A DNA stretch of 64,000 nt from Azolla caroliniana (GCA_043228905.1 JBHGNT010000001.1:7564001-7628000), one strand, 5' to 3'; counted from the stretch's first letter, positions 1 through 9,559 are shown. The notes: generated by a model from the sequence alone, not told the origin. A program made the numbers and translations.

Positions 1-216
1 TGGTGCAGACCCGGTGAGAACCGGATGAGGAGTACCCGGCTACGGAGGACCGGATGGTGCAGACCCGGTGAGAACCGAATGAGGAGTACCCGGCTACGAA
101 GGACCGGATGGTGCAGACCCGGTGAGAACCGGATGAGGAGTACCCGGCTACGGAGGACCGGATGGTGCAGACCCGGTGAGAACCGGATGAGGAGTACCCG
201 GCTACGGAGAGCCGGA
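1..216 (+). repeat. 54-bp minisatellite, four copies, inside an LTR
   Basis: Four head-to-tail copies of a 54-bp GC-rich unit begin at 1, 55, 109 and 163, with only a few substitutions. A fifth, degenerate unit runs into the sequence after 217. Because 54 is a multiple of three, the array stays open in one frame as an 18-residue repeat, but nothing suggests it is translated. A related 40-bp unit is arrayed in the homologous LTR at 28669-28935, so this is an LTR-borne minisatellite and not a gene. The array may extend left of the window. Confidence 0.9.
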
Positions 217-405
217 TGGTGAAGACCCGGTGAGGAGTGCTCTCCGGATGAAGAGACATATTCGTAAATATGTCTCTGAGAGTCCATCGTGGCTATATTT
301 GTAAATAGCTGAAAAGTCATATTAGTATAAATATGACTTAGGGCAAACCTTTTGCTGTTGTTGTTATTGTTGTTGGTGCAAGGAGAGAGAGAGCGCGTAA
401 CTGTG

Positions 406-408
<3 letters not shown>

Positions 409-464
<56 letters not shown>
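409..464 (+). repeat. (GA)n microsatellite in LTR
   Basis: A pure GA dinucleotide run of about 55 bp sits at the same relative place as shorter GA-rich tracts in the related LTRs (29093-29119, and CT at about 17151-17168 in reverse). Confidence 0.95.
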
Positions 465-466
<2 letters not shown>

Positions 467-683
467 CGTTGCCTCCGTGAACTCATTGTTGTACATTCTA
501 ACATAGTGATAGTTTGCAGCCTGTGGGCTGCCGTGGTTTTTCCCTTGGTTTGGGTTTTCCACGTAAACATCTTGTGTACTCTTCTCTTCTTCCTGTCGTG
601 CATTATTTCCCGTTTTCTGTGTATGGTTCTTAGCTCGGTTGTGGCCGAGCATTGCATATAGGGAGCGTGCAGTTCCTGTCACA

Positions 684-940
684 GATATCCCTGTATGAGG
701 CGGAGCAATGTGCAGAAGCATTGAGTGTGTCGGAGAATAGAATTGAAGCTATTCTCCTGAACATTTCAATCGGTAAATATTTAAAAAACTTCTTTGTTTG
801 GAATATTGTTTTGTTTAATGCTTTATGGGTGTGGTGGAAGTGTCGGTGCAACACGAAATATGAAGGTATCGCGTATAATGTGGTGGATATGATTAACATG
901 TTTTGGGACAACTTGGTACACACAGTTAAGGGAGAGTGAT
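684..940 (+). pseudogene. LINE ORF2 C-terminal fragment
   Basis: Directly after the LTR, the plus-strand frame at about 800-930 reads a W-rich segment (VWNIVLFNALWVWWKCRC, then FWDNLVHTVKG). It lines up with the LINE ORF2 carboxy-terminus translated at 30960-31110 (VWKTISIITLWILWKYLCK, then LWGSLLAVVRG). The family knowledge used is that plant LINE ORF2 ends with a zf-RVT domain followed by this tryptophan-rich tail. No start, no reverse transcriptase and no clear 3' tail are present, so it is a short relic. The alignment was made by eye. Confidence 0.6.
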
Positions 941-1067
941 AATATTAAAGGAACAACGGAAAAGGTGCATAAGAAAAGAAGGAAAATTCGTAAAATATGG
1001 TGGCCAATACCTATGTGGATCTTGGATGGGTCACATGAAGATCGCTGGAATTATGTTCCACCACGAT

Positions 1068-1435
1068 TGTCACAGCCACACCAAGCGTAGACTAGGACAG
1101 AACATGGATAATGGGGTTATGAGCGATGGGCTACGAACTTGGAGCTAGAAGTGACGAGGTTAGGAACTCTAGAAGTTTATACAAGTTTCGAGATTGAATA
1201 TCTCTAGAATATACTCGAGAAATATCTTTAGAATATACCATACAATATTTCTAGAATATACTAACAACTAGAATATTTTGATTTTGAAATGTACTATATG
1301 TTAGACTATATAATACTAAACTATTATATACAAATATATGTTCATATCAAAATGGTTGAGCATGACATGTTGTTAATGTGAAATTGCAGGTTCAATCCTC
1401 ACCAACAATGTATTTGATGTCATTGTGTCATGACA
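1068..1435 (-). mobile_element. Left, inverted LTR-like arm of a fold-back structure
   Basis: The sequence from 1068 inward is the reverse complement of the outer end of the arm at 1925-2377. About 110 bp at the outer end match with few mismatches, and the inner edge next to the purine tract also matches. It begins TGTCACAG and ends TGACA. The middle is diverged and shorter than in the right arm, with remnants of TCTAGAAT motifs. Bases 1345-1405 contain A-box-like and B-box-like tRNA promoter motifs. It reads as a decayed LTR in minus orientation. Confidence 0.7.
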
Positions 1436-1439
1436 TTAT

Positions 1440-1449
1440 CCTCCCCTTT
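1440..1449 (-). other. Polypurine tract beside the left arm
   Basis: On the minus strand the sequence reads AAAGGGGAGG and is followed within five bases by the LTR-like arm, the usual place of a second-strand primer just upstream of a 3' LTR. An identical tract faces it at 1911-1920. Confidence 0.65.
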
Positions 1450-1496
1450 ACGACCGCCTTTTCAAAAGCATGGTGTAGGGGTGGACGAGAATTGGA

Positions 1497-1690
1497 GCAC
1501 CGACGGGCGTGAGCAACAATGTGTTGTCCTCACAGGAGACTGAAACACCAACGGACGTGAGCAACCATGTGCGGTCCTCATCGGGAAATGGAACACCAAT
1601 GGGTGTGAGCGACCATGTGCGGTCCTCACGGGAGACACGAATACCAATGGACGTGAGCGACCATGTACGATTCTCCCCGGGAACTAGAAC
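1497..1690 (+). repeat. 48-bp tandem repeat, four copies
   Basis: Anchors with GTGAGC recur at 1509, 1557, 1605 and 1653, a constant 48-bp spacing, with about 80-90% identity between units. The frame from 1509 to 1763 reads this as a 16-residue repeat (core VSDHVRSS). It lies at the centre of the fold-back structure. I see no known domain and no reason to call it a gene. Confidence 0.85.
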
Positions 1691-1910
1691 ACTAACGAGC
1701 ATGAACTTCTTGCTCACCCCTACATCATGCTTTCGGAAAGGCGGTAAGAAAGGGGAGCATTGATGTTCCAATCTCAAGTGAGGACCTCTCATGGTCGCTC
1801 ATATTCATTCGTGTTGTTATTTCTGGTGATGACTCGCTTACTCATCAATCAACTTTGATTTTGTACTCCAACTCACCCTTGCACCGTGATGCTTTCGAAA
1901 AGGCGGCCGT

Positions 1911-1920
1911 AAAGGGGAGG
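1911..1920 (+). other. Polypurine tract beside the right LTR
   Basis: AAAGGGGAGG is followed by ATAA and then the TG of the LTR at 1925. This is the classical arrangement of a plant LTR retrotransposon 3' end. A degenerate direct copy of the same pre-LTR segment lies at about 1706-1757. Confidence 0.75.
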
Positions 1921-2075
1921 ATAATGTCACAGACATGACAAGAGTTATGTCAAGAAATCCATCTCTTGACCTCTTGTATTATAGTCAAATGTTATGTTGT
2001 AACCAACACATCCAAATACATGGTCATGTTATGTATATCTCCGTAGATTATCTATTCAAGTTCTAGGAGTTTTTA

Positions 2076-2109
2076 GAAAGTTCTAGAACTAGAAGGTTCT
2101 AGAATATTC
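2076..2109 (+). promoter_or_regulatory. Heat-shock element array in the LTR
   Basis: Read directly, GAA or TTC triplets occur at 2076, 2081, 2086, 2092, 2097, 2102 and 2107. They are separated by two bases each, with one three-base gap, and orientation alternates except across that gap. This matches the binding rule of heat-shock factors (inverted nGAAn pentamers; three or more give high affinity). A TATA box follows 25 bp downstream. Function in this genome is inferred. Confidence 0.7.
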
Positions 2110-2133
2110 TAATGCATGTACTTCCACTCATAG

Positions 2134-2140
2134 TATAAAT
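2134..2140 (+). promoter_or_regulatory. TATA box of the LTR promoter
   Basis: TATAAAT lies 25 bp after the heat-shock array within the U3-like part of the LTR, so transcription would start near 2165. The position is typical for an LTR promoter, and the start site itself is not visible. Confidence 0.6.
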
Positions 2141-2509
2141 ACTTGTAAACTCCTTGGTCCCTTTCAAGGGATTCAACACCAATTATTGACACATCAATCT
2201 AGTCTTCTCATTTCATTCCTTCTTGTCTCCTTCTTCATCTATGTCTTCATGCTCTCATGTCGCTCACAACTTCTAGAGTTCCTAGCCTCGTCACTTCTAG
2301 CTCCAAGTTCGTAGCTCGTCGCTTGTACCCCCATCATCCATGCTCTATCCTAGTCCGCGCTTGGTGTGTCTGTGACAACGATGACCGTTTCCTCCGCCTA
2401 GTACTTTCTTATTTCAATCTTAAGTTGTGATGTAATATAGTTCCTTCACCCTTTTTAAGTACAAGTTGACGAGAAGGACCTTACGTAGACGGGGTAGTCA
2501 TTGGATGGT

Positions 2510-3620
2510 TCTGCTTGGGGGATTTGACATAAGAAAATAACTTTTTGACATGTTTCATTGTGTAGTTGATGAACTACAATGTACCGTTGCGGGGCAGTTA
2601 TTATGGACAAATGTTGATGGTGGAGGAAACATTTATTAGTACTATTAGACTGAATACTGAGGGGGTTTAAGGATCAACTTTGCTTGGGGAAGTCATCCGT
2701 ATACTTGAAAAACATAATAATTCTATTCTTTGTTGGAGAAGGATGTTGCTATGGGAGGATGAAGCATTTCTATGGATTGACAAGGAGGTATATTTTATAT
2801 ATTTCTATTATAAATTTAATTTGTATTGTTTGATACTTGTTGACAGGTTTTTAATGTGTAGCTGATAGATTATGGCGCATGGTTGCTGGGTAGTTATAGG
2901 AACATAGGTTGATGGTGGATGAAGCATTTACTATTACTATTAGACTGGACATTTAGGGGGTTTAAGGATTGGCTTTGCTTGGGGAAGTCATCTATATACT
3001 TGAAAAGCATAATACTACACTTTTTGTTGGAGAAGGATGAGGTTATGGGAGGAGGAAGCATTTCTATGTGGTGATAGGGAGTTTTATTTTATATATTTCT
3101 ATTATAACTTACTTTGTATTGTTTGATACTTTTTGAACAATTTTATTGTGTAGTTGATGGATAATGGCGCACTGACGTTGGGTGGTTACCATGGACAAAT
3201 GTTGATGGTGGATGAAGCATTTACTAGTACTATTAGACTAAACATTGAGGGGTTTTAAGGATTGGCTTTGCTTGGGGAAGTCTTCTGTAGACTTGAAAAA
3301 TGTAATAATAATTTTTTGTTGCAGAAGGATGATGATATGGGAGGAGGGAGCATTTCTATGGAGTGATAGGGAGGTTGGATCACATTAATTGTACGCTACT
3401 CTTGGTGTCATTATTTGTTCTTCATCCAATCTCATATTCAAGTGACATAACATGATGGATTGGAAGGATGAGGGATAAGAACATTAAGGTTGTTTGGTTC
3501 GGCTTTGCTTGGGGAAGCCGTCCTTATAGGAAAAACCTTTTAGTCTACGTTTGTGGTAGAGATGGATGATGTTAATGGAGGACGAAGCAGTTCTAGGGAG
3601 TGACAGGGAGGCTTAATTAT
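2510..3620 (+). repeat. About 295-bp tandem repeat, roughly 3-4 degenerate copies
   Basis: The marker TGCTTGGGGA recurs at 2681, 2976, 3269 and 3506 (spacings 295, 293, 237). A weaker partial copy lies at about 2514. Other blocks recur in the same order: TTGTGTAGTTGATG, GATGGTGGATGAAGCATTT, GACTTGAAAA, and a run ending in GGGAGGANGAAGCATTTCTA. The last copy is shortened. There is no long open frame. It is satellite-like or an array inside an unknown element. Confidence 0.85.
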
Positions 3621-3703
3621 GTCTTCATTTACTTTTCAAATTTGGGGAGTGGTTTTCTCATTTTTTTGGACCTGAGGATGATGTTGAGTTCAAATCAAAT
3701 ATT

Positions 3704-4338
3704 TGTGAGAAAGATATGCCAAGAATACACAACTTGGAAATAGAAAACCGACAACAAAATGAACAAGATACACAATATTTAACGTGGAAACCCTAACCTG
3801 GAAAAACCATGGGAGAAACAGAGATCCACTATACAAGAGAATACAGAAAACGGTTACAATATTCTCTGATGAACACAGAGGATAACCCGCTTAGGGTTCT
3901 TAGCAAGTTCACTTAACTTTGTTGCCACTCTCTCTCCCTCACGCGCTCTCTCTTCTCTGTCGCACTCTACAACAGAGGCTCACAACTATTATATTGACAC
4001 AACTATTCTAATCACCACTATGTTTGCCCTAAGTGTATTTATACTTATACATTGTATAAGCTATTTACAAATGTAGCCACTACTACTGTCATGCCTATTA
4101 TAACAATAATAATTATTCAACCGATTAATTGACTAGTCGACTCCAGTGTGAACTGTCCCGTCAGCCCAACTAGTCGGCCTTGTCTTCGACCATCCGGTTG
4201 GCCAGACTAGTTGGTCGTGTCTTTGACTTGGATTGTCCTATTGTCGAATCCCCCAGTCGACTCTTCATGTCTTCGACTATCGGCACTCGGCCCGACCAGT
4301 CAGCTGCTCCCATAGGAGGGACATATTCCTAACTGTCA
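3704..4338 (-). mobile_element. Solitary LTR related to family D/C
   Basis: On the minus strand the segment starts with a GTTAGGAATATGTCCCTCC block like the starts of the LTRs at 28585 (TGTTAGGAA...GTCCCTCC) and 17432 (TGTTGGGAATTCAGTCCC). It then carries the CTATTTACAAATGTAGCC-type palindrome, TTAGGGCAAAC, a GA-rich stretch, the GGTTTTTCCAGG...TTTCCACGTTAA block, and an end in CTCACA. No primer-binding site or coding region adjoins it, and the flanks show no clear 5-bp duplication. The 5' edge is uncertain by about 10 bp. Confidence 0.65.
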
Positions 4339-4385
4339 AACGATGTTGCTATTAGGATGTATACATTTGGTGACAGGTCTTATGT

Positions 4386-4641
4386 TGTTGAGAATCAAAT
4401 TCAACTTCCCTAATGTGGGAACACACCCTAGTGTGTGAACACCCCACCACCTACTATACTAACTAGTGAGTCATACATAGAATCTTATAGTTCTATGACA
4501 CATTTTCAATGTAGTTAAGTCCCCACCATGAGAGAAGGTGACTATATAAGCACCGTTCCACCTTATTTGTAGTGTTGTTGTTTTTTGGTTATTCTTGTAA
4601 TCGTTTCCTTGAAAATATAGTCTTCACTAGCTTTCTGTATA

Positions 4642-4739
<98 letters not shown>

Positions 4740-4747
4740 TCTTTACA
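4386..4747 (+). mobile_element. 5' LTR of Copia A
   Basis: The 362-bp segment begins TGTTGAGAATCAA and ends TTCTTTACA. The same termini are found on both LTRs of Copia [10 protein letters not shown] lies at about 4543. A compound (TC)n(AC)n(TC)n microsatellite fills 4640-4737 close to the 3' end. The primer-binding site follows immediately. Confidence 0.85.
4640..4737 (+). repeat. Compound (TC)n(AC)n(TC)n microsatellite
   Basis: About 100 bp of alternating pyrimidine-purine and pyrimidine tracts: TC repeats, then AC repeats, then TC repeats, inside the Copia A LTR. Copia B LTRs lack the long tract, so it expanded in this copy. Confidence 0.95.
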
Positions 4748-4759
4748 TGGTATCTGAGC
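4748..4759 (+). other. Primer-binding site of Copia A (initiator Met tRNA)
   Basis: TGGTATCTGAGC starts at the base after the LTR. It is one base away from the plant consensus complementary to the 3' end of initiator methionine tRNA, TGGTATCAGAGC. Confidence 0.85.
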
Positions 4760-4875
4760 GATTGGTAATCTGATCCGAGCCTATTCACATGTGTTGTGTT
4801 AAAGCCTACGTTCACGACGAACTGGCCGATTGTAGTAGCAGCCTCTACACAATTCATATCATAGACAAGAGTCAA

Positions 4876-5733
4876 CATGAACACCTAGATGGGAAGCGCT
4901 CTTCCTACCGAAAAGGTCGATAGAAACAACTTTGCATCTTGGGAGTACAAGATGCACCAATAGTTTGTCGACCAAACTATTAGGGCTACATCGAAGGAGC
5001 ACAAGAAACGCAACCCAACCCAACACATGTCGACTACCTAGCATGGGAGTAGGCTGCGAGCTGTGTGTTGTATTGCCTTGCATCATGCATACATGATCAC
5101 ATGCTCAGCTACATTCGAGAGGCAAAAACACCGAAGGAGGCATGGGGGAACCTCAAGAAAATCTTCGCGGCCAATACAACTGCTCGCAAACTTCAACTCC
5201 GTCAGAAGTTGAACAATATTCAACAGAGAGACATGTTAATCATCAACTACACCTTGAAAATCAAGGAGTTGTGCGATATCCTCGGGTCGAACAATGTCAG
5301 TATTGATGACGATAAAATGGTGGAGATATGCCTCAGAGGCTTGGCACCTCGGTTTGATGCAATAAGGTCGCCCGTTCTCACACGAGAGAGTCCTCCCTCC
5401 TTCTTCGATCTTCGATCAATGTTACTAGTCGAGGAGAATCACGTCCGAGCGAGGAGCAATGTGCAAACATGCTCTATTCGAACTCGGATGGAGGAAGAGG
5501 ACAAGGTGGTGGCAGAAGAGGTTGATTCAGCCAAGGCCGACACTATCAAGGGCAGTCCCATGAGCACAACTTCTACTACCGGCAAGAAACCACAAACTCG
5601 CAAGGTGGAGCCTCGGGTAGAAGGGGGAGAAATAATGCGAGACCCACCCAACAAAACAACTTTGTTCAGTGTGGATATTGTGGCAAATTCAACCACTATG
5701 AGGCAAAGTGTCGAAAAAGTGATAGCTCAGTAA
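4876..5733 (+). pseudogene. Copia A gag (broken)
   Basis: The frame from about 5065 gives a Copia gag core (HDHMLSYIREAKTPKEAW, then LKKIFAANTTARKLQL, and ESPPSFFDLRSMLL) that aligns with Copia B gag at 12903-13548. The first about 60 codons, near 4894-5060, contain stop codons and at least one frameshift. A CCHC zinc knuckle (CGYCGKFNHYEAKC) is visible at about 5670-5711, but in a different frame from the upstream gag, which shows another frameshift. The gene would supply the capsid-like particle protein of the element and cannot do so now. Confidence 0.85.
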
Positions 5734-8700
5734 TTACACCTCGAATTCCAACTATGAAGATTGTGGCGGAATGTTTCTGATGCAACACAGAGCAAACTCG
5801 ATGATGGAATCGTGCTCGACTAGCACCTCCCGTCCCGAAGATGTTTGGTTTGTCTATTCGAGTGCATCGAATCACATGACGTCCCATGCAGTTTGGTTTC
5901 GAGAACTCTGAAAACCCATCAGACTCGACTATGTTGAAACCTAGGATGACACAATACACCCCATTCAACATGTCGGCAATGTCCCATTCGGTAAAGACGG
6001 GAATGAGACCTACATAAAAAATGTCTGGCATGTTCCGACAATAACGAAGAATCTGGTCTCGATCGGCTAGATTGTGGAACAAGGCATGCAAGTTTGGTTC
6101 AACGATGGAGGGTGCCTCATTGAAAAGGAAGGCCGAATTATCGCTCGCAGTCAAAGAGAAGGCCGAATGTTCAACCTCGACTTGCATGCGATGAAATCGG
6201 TTATGTATGCCAAGGGCCGGAAAGCTGACACCGACATAGAGCTGTGGCATAAACGAATCGGCCACATCAATCTCCAAAAACTTAAAGGGATGCAGTCGAA
6301 AGGAGTCGTCATCGAACTCTCGACTTTTATCGAGAAGGAGATGGCAGGTATATGCAACGCTTGTCAATTTAGCAAACAACATCGACAACCGTTCCCGAAA
6401 GAGAGGAACGTGAGCAAAGGGACTTTGGATGTAGTTCATTAAGATGTATGGGAACCGACCTAGACAACAATATTTGGGGTTGTCGTTACTATGTGATGTT
6501 CATCAACGACTTCTCTAGGCATACTTGGATTTACCCTATGCGGCAAAAGAGCGAAGTGTTCAGATACTTCAAAAAGTTCAAGAATGAAGTTGAGAAGGCA
6601 ACCGGTCGGCATGTTTGCTACCTTCGATCGGATGGGGGCAAGGAATATTTGTTGGACGAATTTACAACGTACCTTCGAAAGGAAGGAATTTGCCAAGAAT
6701 TCTCGTGCCAACACACACCTCAACAAAACGGAGTAGCCGAACGTAAAAATCGGCATATATTGGAGGTGGTGAGAGCAATAATGAACGAAAAGAACCTGCC
6801 GAAATTGTATTGGGTTGAAGCGGCAAACACGATTGTCTATCTAATGAACTAGTGCACGACATCCGGAGTGCATGATATCACCCCCCATTAAAAGTTTTAC
6901 AGAAAGAAGCCAAACTTGTCCCACGTCCGGATATTCAACTCAATTGCATTCGTACACATTCCCAATGGAAAGTGGCAAAAGCTTGATCCGAAATCGAAAA
7001 GTGTATCCTTGTGGGGTACAAGTGCTTCAACCCATACACCAAAAAGGTACGATTGAGTAGGGATGTCGTATTCGAAGAATTGGCATCCTGGTATTCGATC
7101 GACTCGCCTCCATCCGATAATCCAATCGAAACCAATTTCAATATAGACTCGGAGGAGGACAACCGATTAAGGCTCACATCCGAAGAGAGTCCAATCTCAA
7201 CCAGGTTGAGTGGACCAAAGGAGCCCCTGAGCGACCAAAGCACGTTGCAGCCAAGTCCGAAGATGGACAAAGGGAAGGCCAAAATGCCTAAGTACGTAGA
7301 CTCGGAAGGAATCGAATCGGAACACTCACCTGACAGTGAGTTTAATGGCTTAGATTTGTCGGTCACATCAAGAGCCAAGAAAGTGCACACAAAGACCAAT
7401 GAACCACTGCGTTGTTCCACCCAAGAAAAGAATGCAGTCAGCCGAATCGGTTACAATGACTACATGGCATATCATTATGCTTTTATGATGAAAGTGGGAA
7501 CAGTTCGAGAGCCGGAAATGTTTTCTGAAGCCGTCAAGGACCCATGATGGGTCGAAGCGATGAATGTGGAGATGCAAGCGCTCTCCAAAAACGAGACCTG
7601 GGATCTCGTTCCTTCTTCACCCCATCACAAGGCAATCGGATGCCAATGGATATTCAAGGTGAAGCACAATGCCGACGGCATTGTCAATCGATATAAGGCT
7701 CGACTTGTGGCGAAATGATATGCACAGACACACGGGATCGATTACGAAGAGACCTTTGCCCCGGTGACAAAGATGACTACCATTTGAACCGTGATTGTGC
7801 TTGCAGCAACAAAAGGGCGGCACCTCCACCAAATGGATGTAAAGAACTCTTTCCTACAAGGCGAGTTAGACGAAGAGGTGTACATGGTGCAACCACTTAG
7901 TTTCGAGTCGAGTACACATCCGACTGCTGTCTGCCGACTTAAAAAGCCTCTCTACGGTCTCAAGGAAGCACCGAGAGCATGGCACTCGAAGACAACACAA
8001 TATCTTCACCAAATCGGCTTTAAAATGTCTATGTCCGATAATTCTCTGTTCGTCCGGAACGATTCCAGAGGACATCGAACATACCAAACGACTATTCTCC
8101 AGCCGATTCGAAATGACTGATATGAAGGAACTCCATTACTTTCTAGGAATAGAAGTAATTCGGACCCCCGACGACATCCTGATCTCCCAAAGACATTACA
8201 TTCTCAATCTTCTATTCAAATTTGGGATGACAGAGTGTAAGCCCATGGCTACCCCTCTCGATCGTAACCAAAAGCTTGAGGCCGACTCTGGAACTTCCGA
8301 ATGCGAACCGACCAAGTACCATCAATTGGTCGACAGTTTAATTTACCTCACTATTACTTAGCCTGACCTCAGTTACCCTGTCGGCCTCCTTAGCTAGTTT
8401 ATGCAGACACCTCGAAACATTCATCAGGATTGTGCTAAGCAAGTGTTACGATATGTGAGTGGGACGATGGATTTCAGCATTCTTTACAAATTGAGCACTT
8501 CGATTCAACTTGAAGGATATACCGATGCTGATTGGGCCGGTTATAAAGCAAACCGACGATCGACGTTAGGGTTCGTATTCACTCTCGGTAGCAGAGCAAT
8601 TGCGTGGAGCAGTAAGAAGCAGTCGACAATCGCATTGTCGAGCACAACGGCTGAATACAAGGGTGGAACCATTACCGCATGCGAAGCCATTTGGCTGAAG

Positions 8701-8926
8701 AGACTATTGAAGGATCTGGGTGTTCCCATTAAGGATCTGATTTTCCTGTATTGTGACAACATGAGTTGCAACATCCACCTGGCCCACAACCTAGTCTTCC
8801 ACGCTCAGACCAAGGACATTCAAGTGCACTACCACTTCATATGAGAACGTGTTTTGGTAGGAGATATTGACCTACGGTACATTAGCACGAATCTGTTGAC
8901 GATTGACATCTTCACGAAAGCCTTGG
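5734..8926 (+). pseudogene. Copia A pol (broken, 3' end lost)
   Basis: Domains appear in Copia order. The protease region at about 5845 reads FVYSSAS where Copia B reads FVDSGAS, so the catalytic Asp and Gly are both changed. The GAG-pre-integrase motif with WHKRIGH lies at 6074-6442. The integrase core is at 6448-6852 (DFSRHTWIYPM, LRSDGGKEY, HTPQQNGVAERKNRH). Reverse transcriptase covers about 7550-8130 (KARLV, HQMDVKNSFLQGELDEEVYM). RNase H covers 8401-8844 (TDADWAGY, TTAEYKG). Several in-frame stops and frameshifts separate the pieces. Between about 8062 and 8066 the segment carrying the YMDD catalytic box of Copia B is missing. Coding sequence stops abruptly after IFTKAL at 8926, where Copia B begins, so there is no 3' LTR for A. 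Confidence 0.9.
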
Positions 8927-9383
8927 TGTAAAGAATCGGGTATGAATCTTGTGTAGCGGAAGAGATGTGTGTTATGTGTATGTGTGAGAGGAATTAGAGG
9001 AGAGATGAGAGAACACAAGATAGAAAGAAAAAGGAATACTCAAGAAGAAGGTGTATATTTCACAAGTAGAATAAGAATTACAAAATGTAGCATAACAAGG
9101 AGTCACAACCGACTTAGTATGAAGTGTGAGGAGGGTGCTTTATATATAATCACCCTCTCTCTTCATTAACTAACTACAAAAACCACTCTCTCTCTTGGGG
9201 AATGTGAAGACTCATAGTCATGGGGAATATGTAACTCATTAGTTATGTGTCATAGAATATGATTCTATGACACAATGTAGTTAATGTGTAGAGAGTAGTG
9301 GTGTGACTCTTGACCTTTGAGTAATCATAGATTCTCAAAAGGTGTGTTCACACGTTGGACTATGTTGAGCTTGATTCTCAACA
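8927..9383 (-). repeat. 3' LTR of Copia B
   Basis: 457 bp; in element orientation it begins TGTTGAGAATCAAGC and ends CGATTCTTTACA. A TATATAAAG lies at about 9140-9148 on the minus strand. The CTCAAGCTGAGG... sequence directly outside it at 9384 on is the internal end of the element. Confidence 0.95.
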
Positions 9384-9397
9384 CGCCCCCTCAAGCT
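9384..9397 (-). other. Polypurine tract of Copia B
   Basis: On the minus strand GCTTGAGGGGGCG directly precedes the TGTTGAGAATC start of the 3' LTR, as expected for plus-strand DNA priming. Confidence 0.85.
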
Positions 9398-9559
9398 GAG
9401 GTCGGGTCAGTTCCTTTTGATTGATGTCCGCTTCGGCTTGTACTCGGTTCAGATGGTATCCGGTTCTCGCTTGTACTCCCCCTCAATCTTGGAAAGTTAG
9501 GGATCGTCAATCCGAGGTCTAACATGAATTGCCGAAGCTTGTCGGCTCCTAGGGCCTTA

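Larger units (their letters stand above)
1..683 (+). mobile_element. LTR (family D), left end outside the window
   Basis: After the minisatellite the sequence carries three short palindromes (252-277, 291-310, 314-339), a (GA)n tract, a segment about frame-independent motifs such as GGTTTTCCACGT, and an end in ...CACA near 683. The same order of blocks is found in the complete solo LTR at 28585-29386 and, in reverse orientation, in the LTR of Copia C at 16887-17432. That homology, and not coding potential, supports the call. No primer-binding site follows 683, so this is a solo LTR or a 3' LTR. Its start is not in the window. Confidence 0.8.
1925..2377 (+). mobile_element. 3' LTR of an unassigned LTR retrotransposon
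   Basis: The 453-bp segment starts TGTCACAGACA and ends TGTCTGTGACA, an 11-bp perfect terminal inverted repeat inside the usual TG...CA. A polypurine tract precedes it. It carries a promoter-like block: an array of GAA/TTC pentamers at 2076-2109 and a TATAAAT at 2134-2140. No coding region of the parent element is present between the two arms, so the element is non-autonomous or rearranged. The family cannot be assigned without an internal region. Confidence 0.75.

Noticed and set aside
25-222. Arg-rich repeat protein from the 54-bp array
   Set aside because: The frame exists only because 54 is divisible by three. The homologous 40-bp array at 28669 does not keep a frame, and both lie in LTRs.
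3704-4338. Target duplication around the solitary LTR at 3704-4338
   Set aside because: The flanking pentamers differ and the 5' edge is blurred, so insertion ends cannot be proven.
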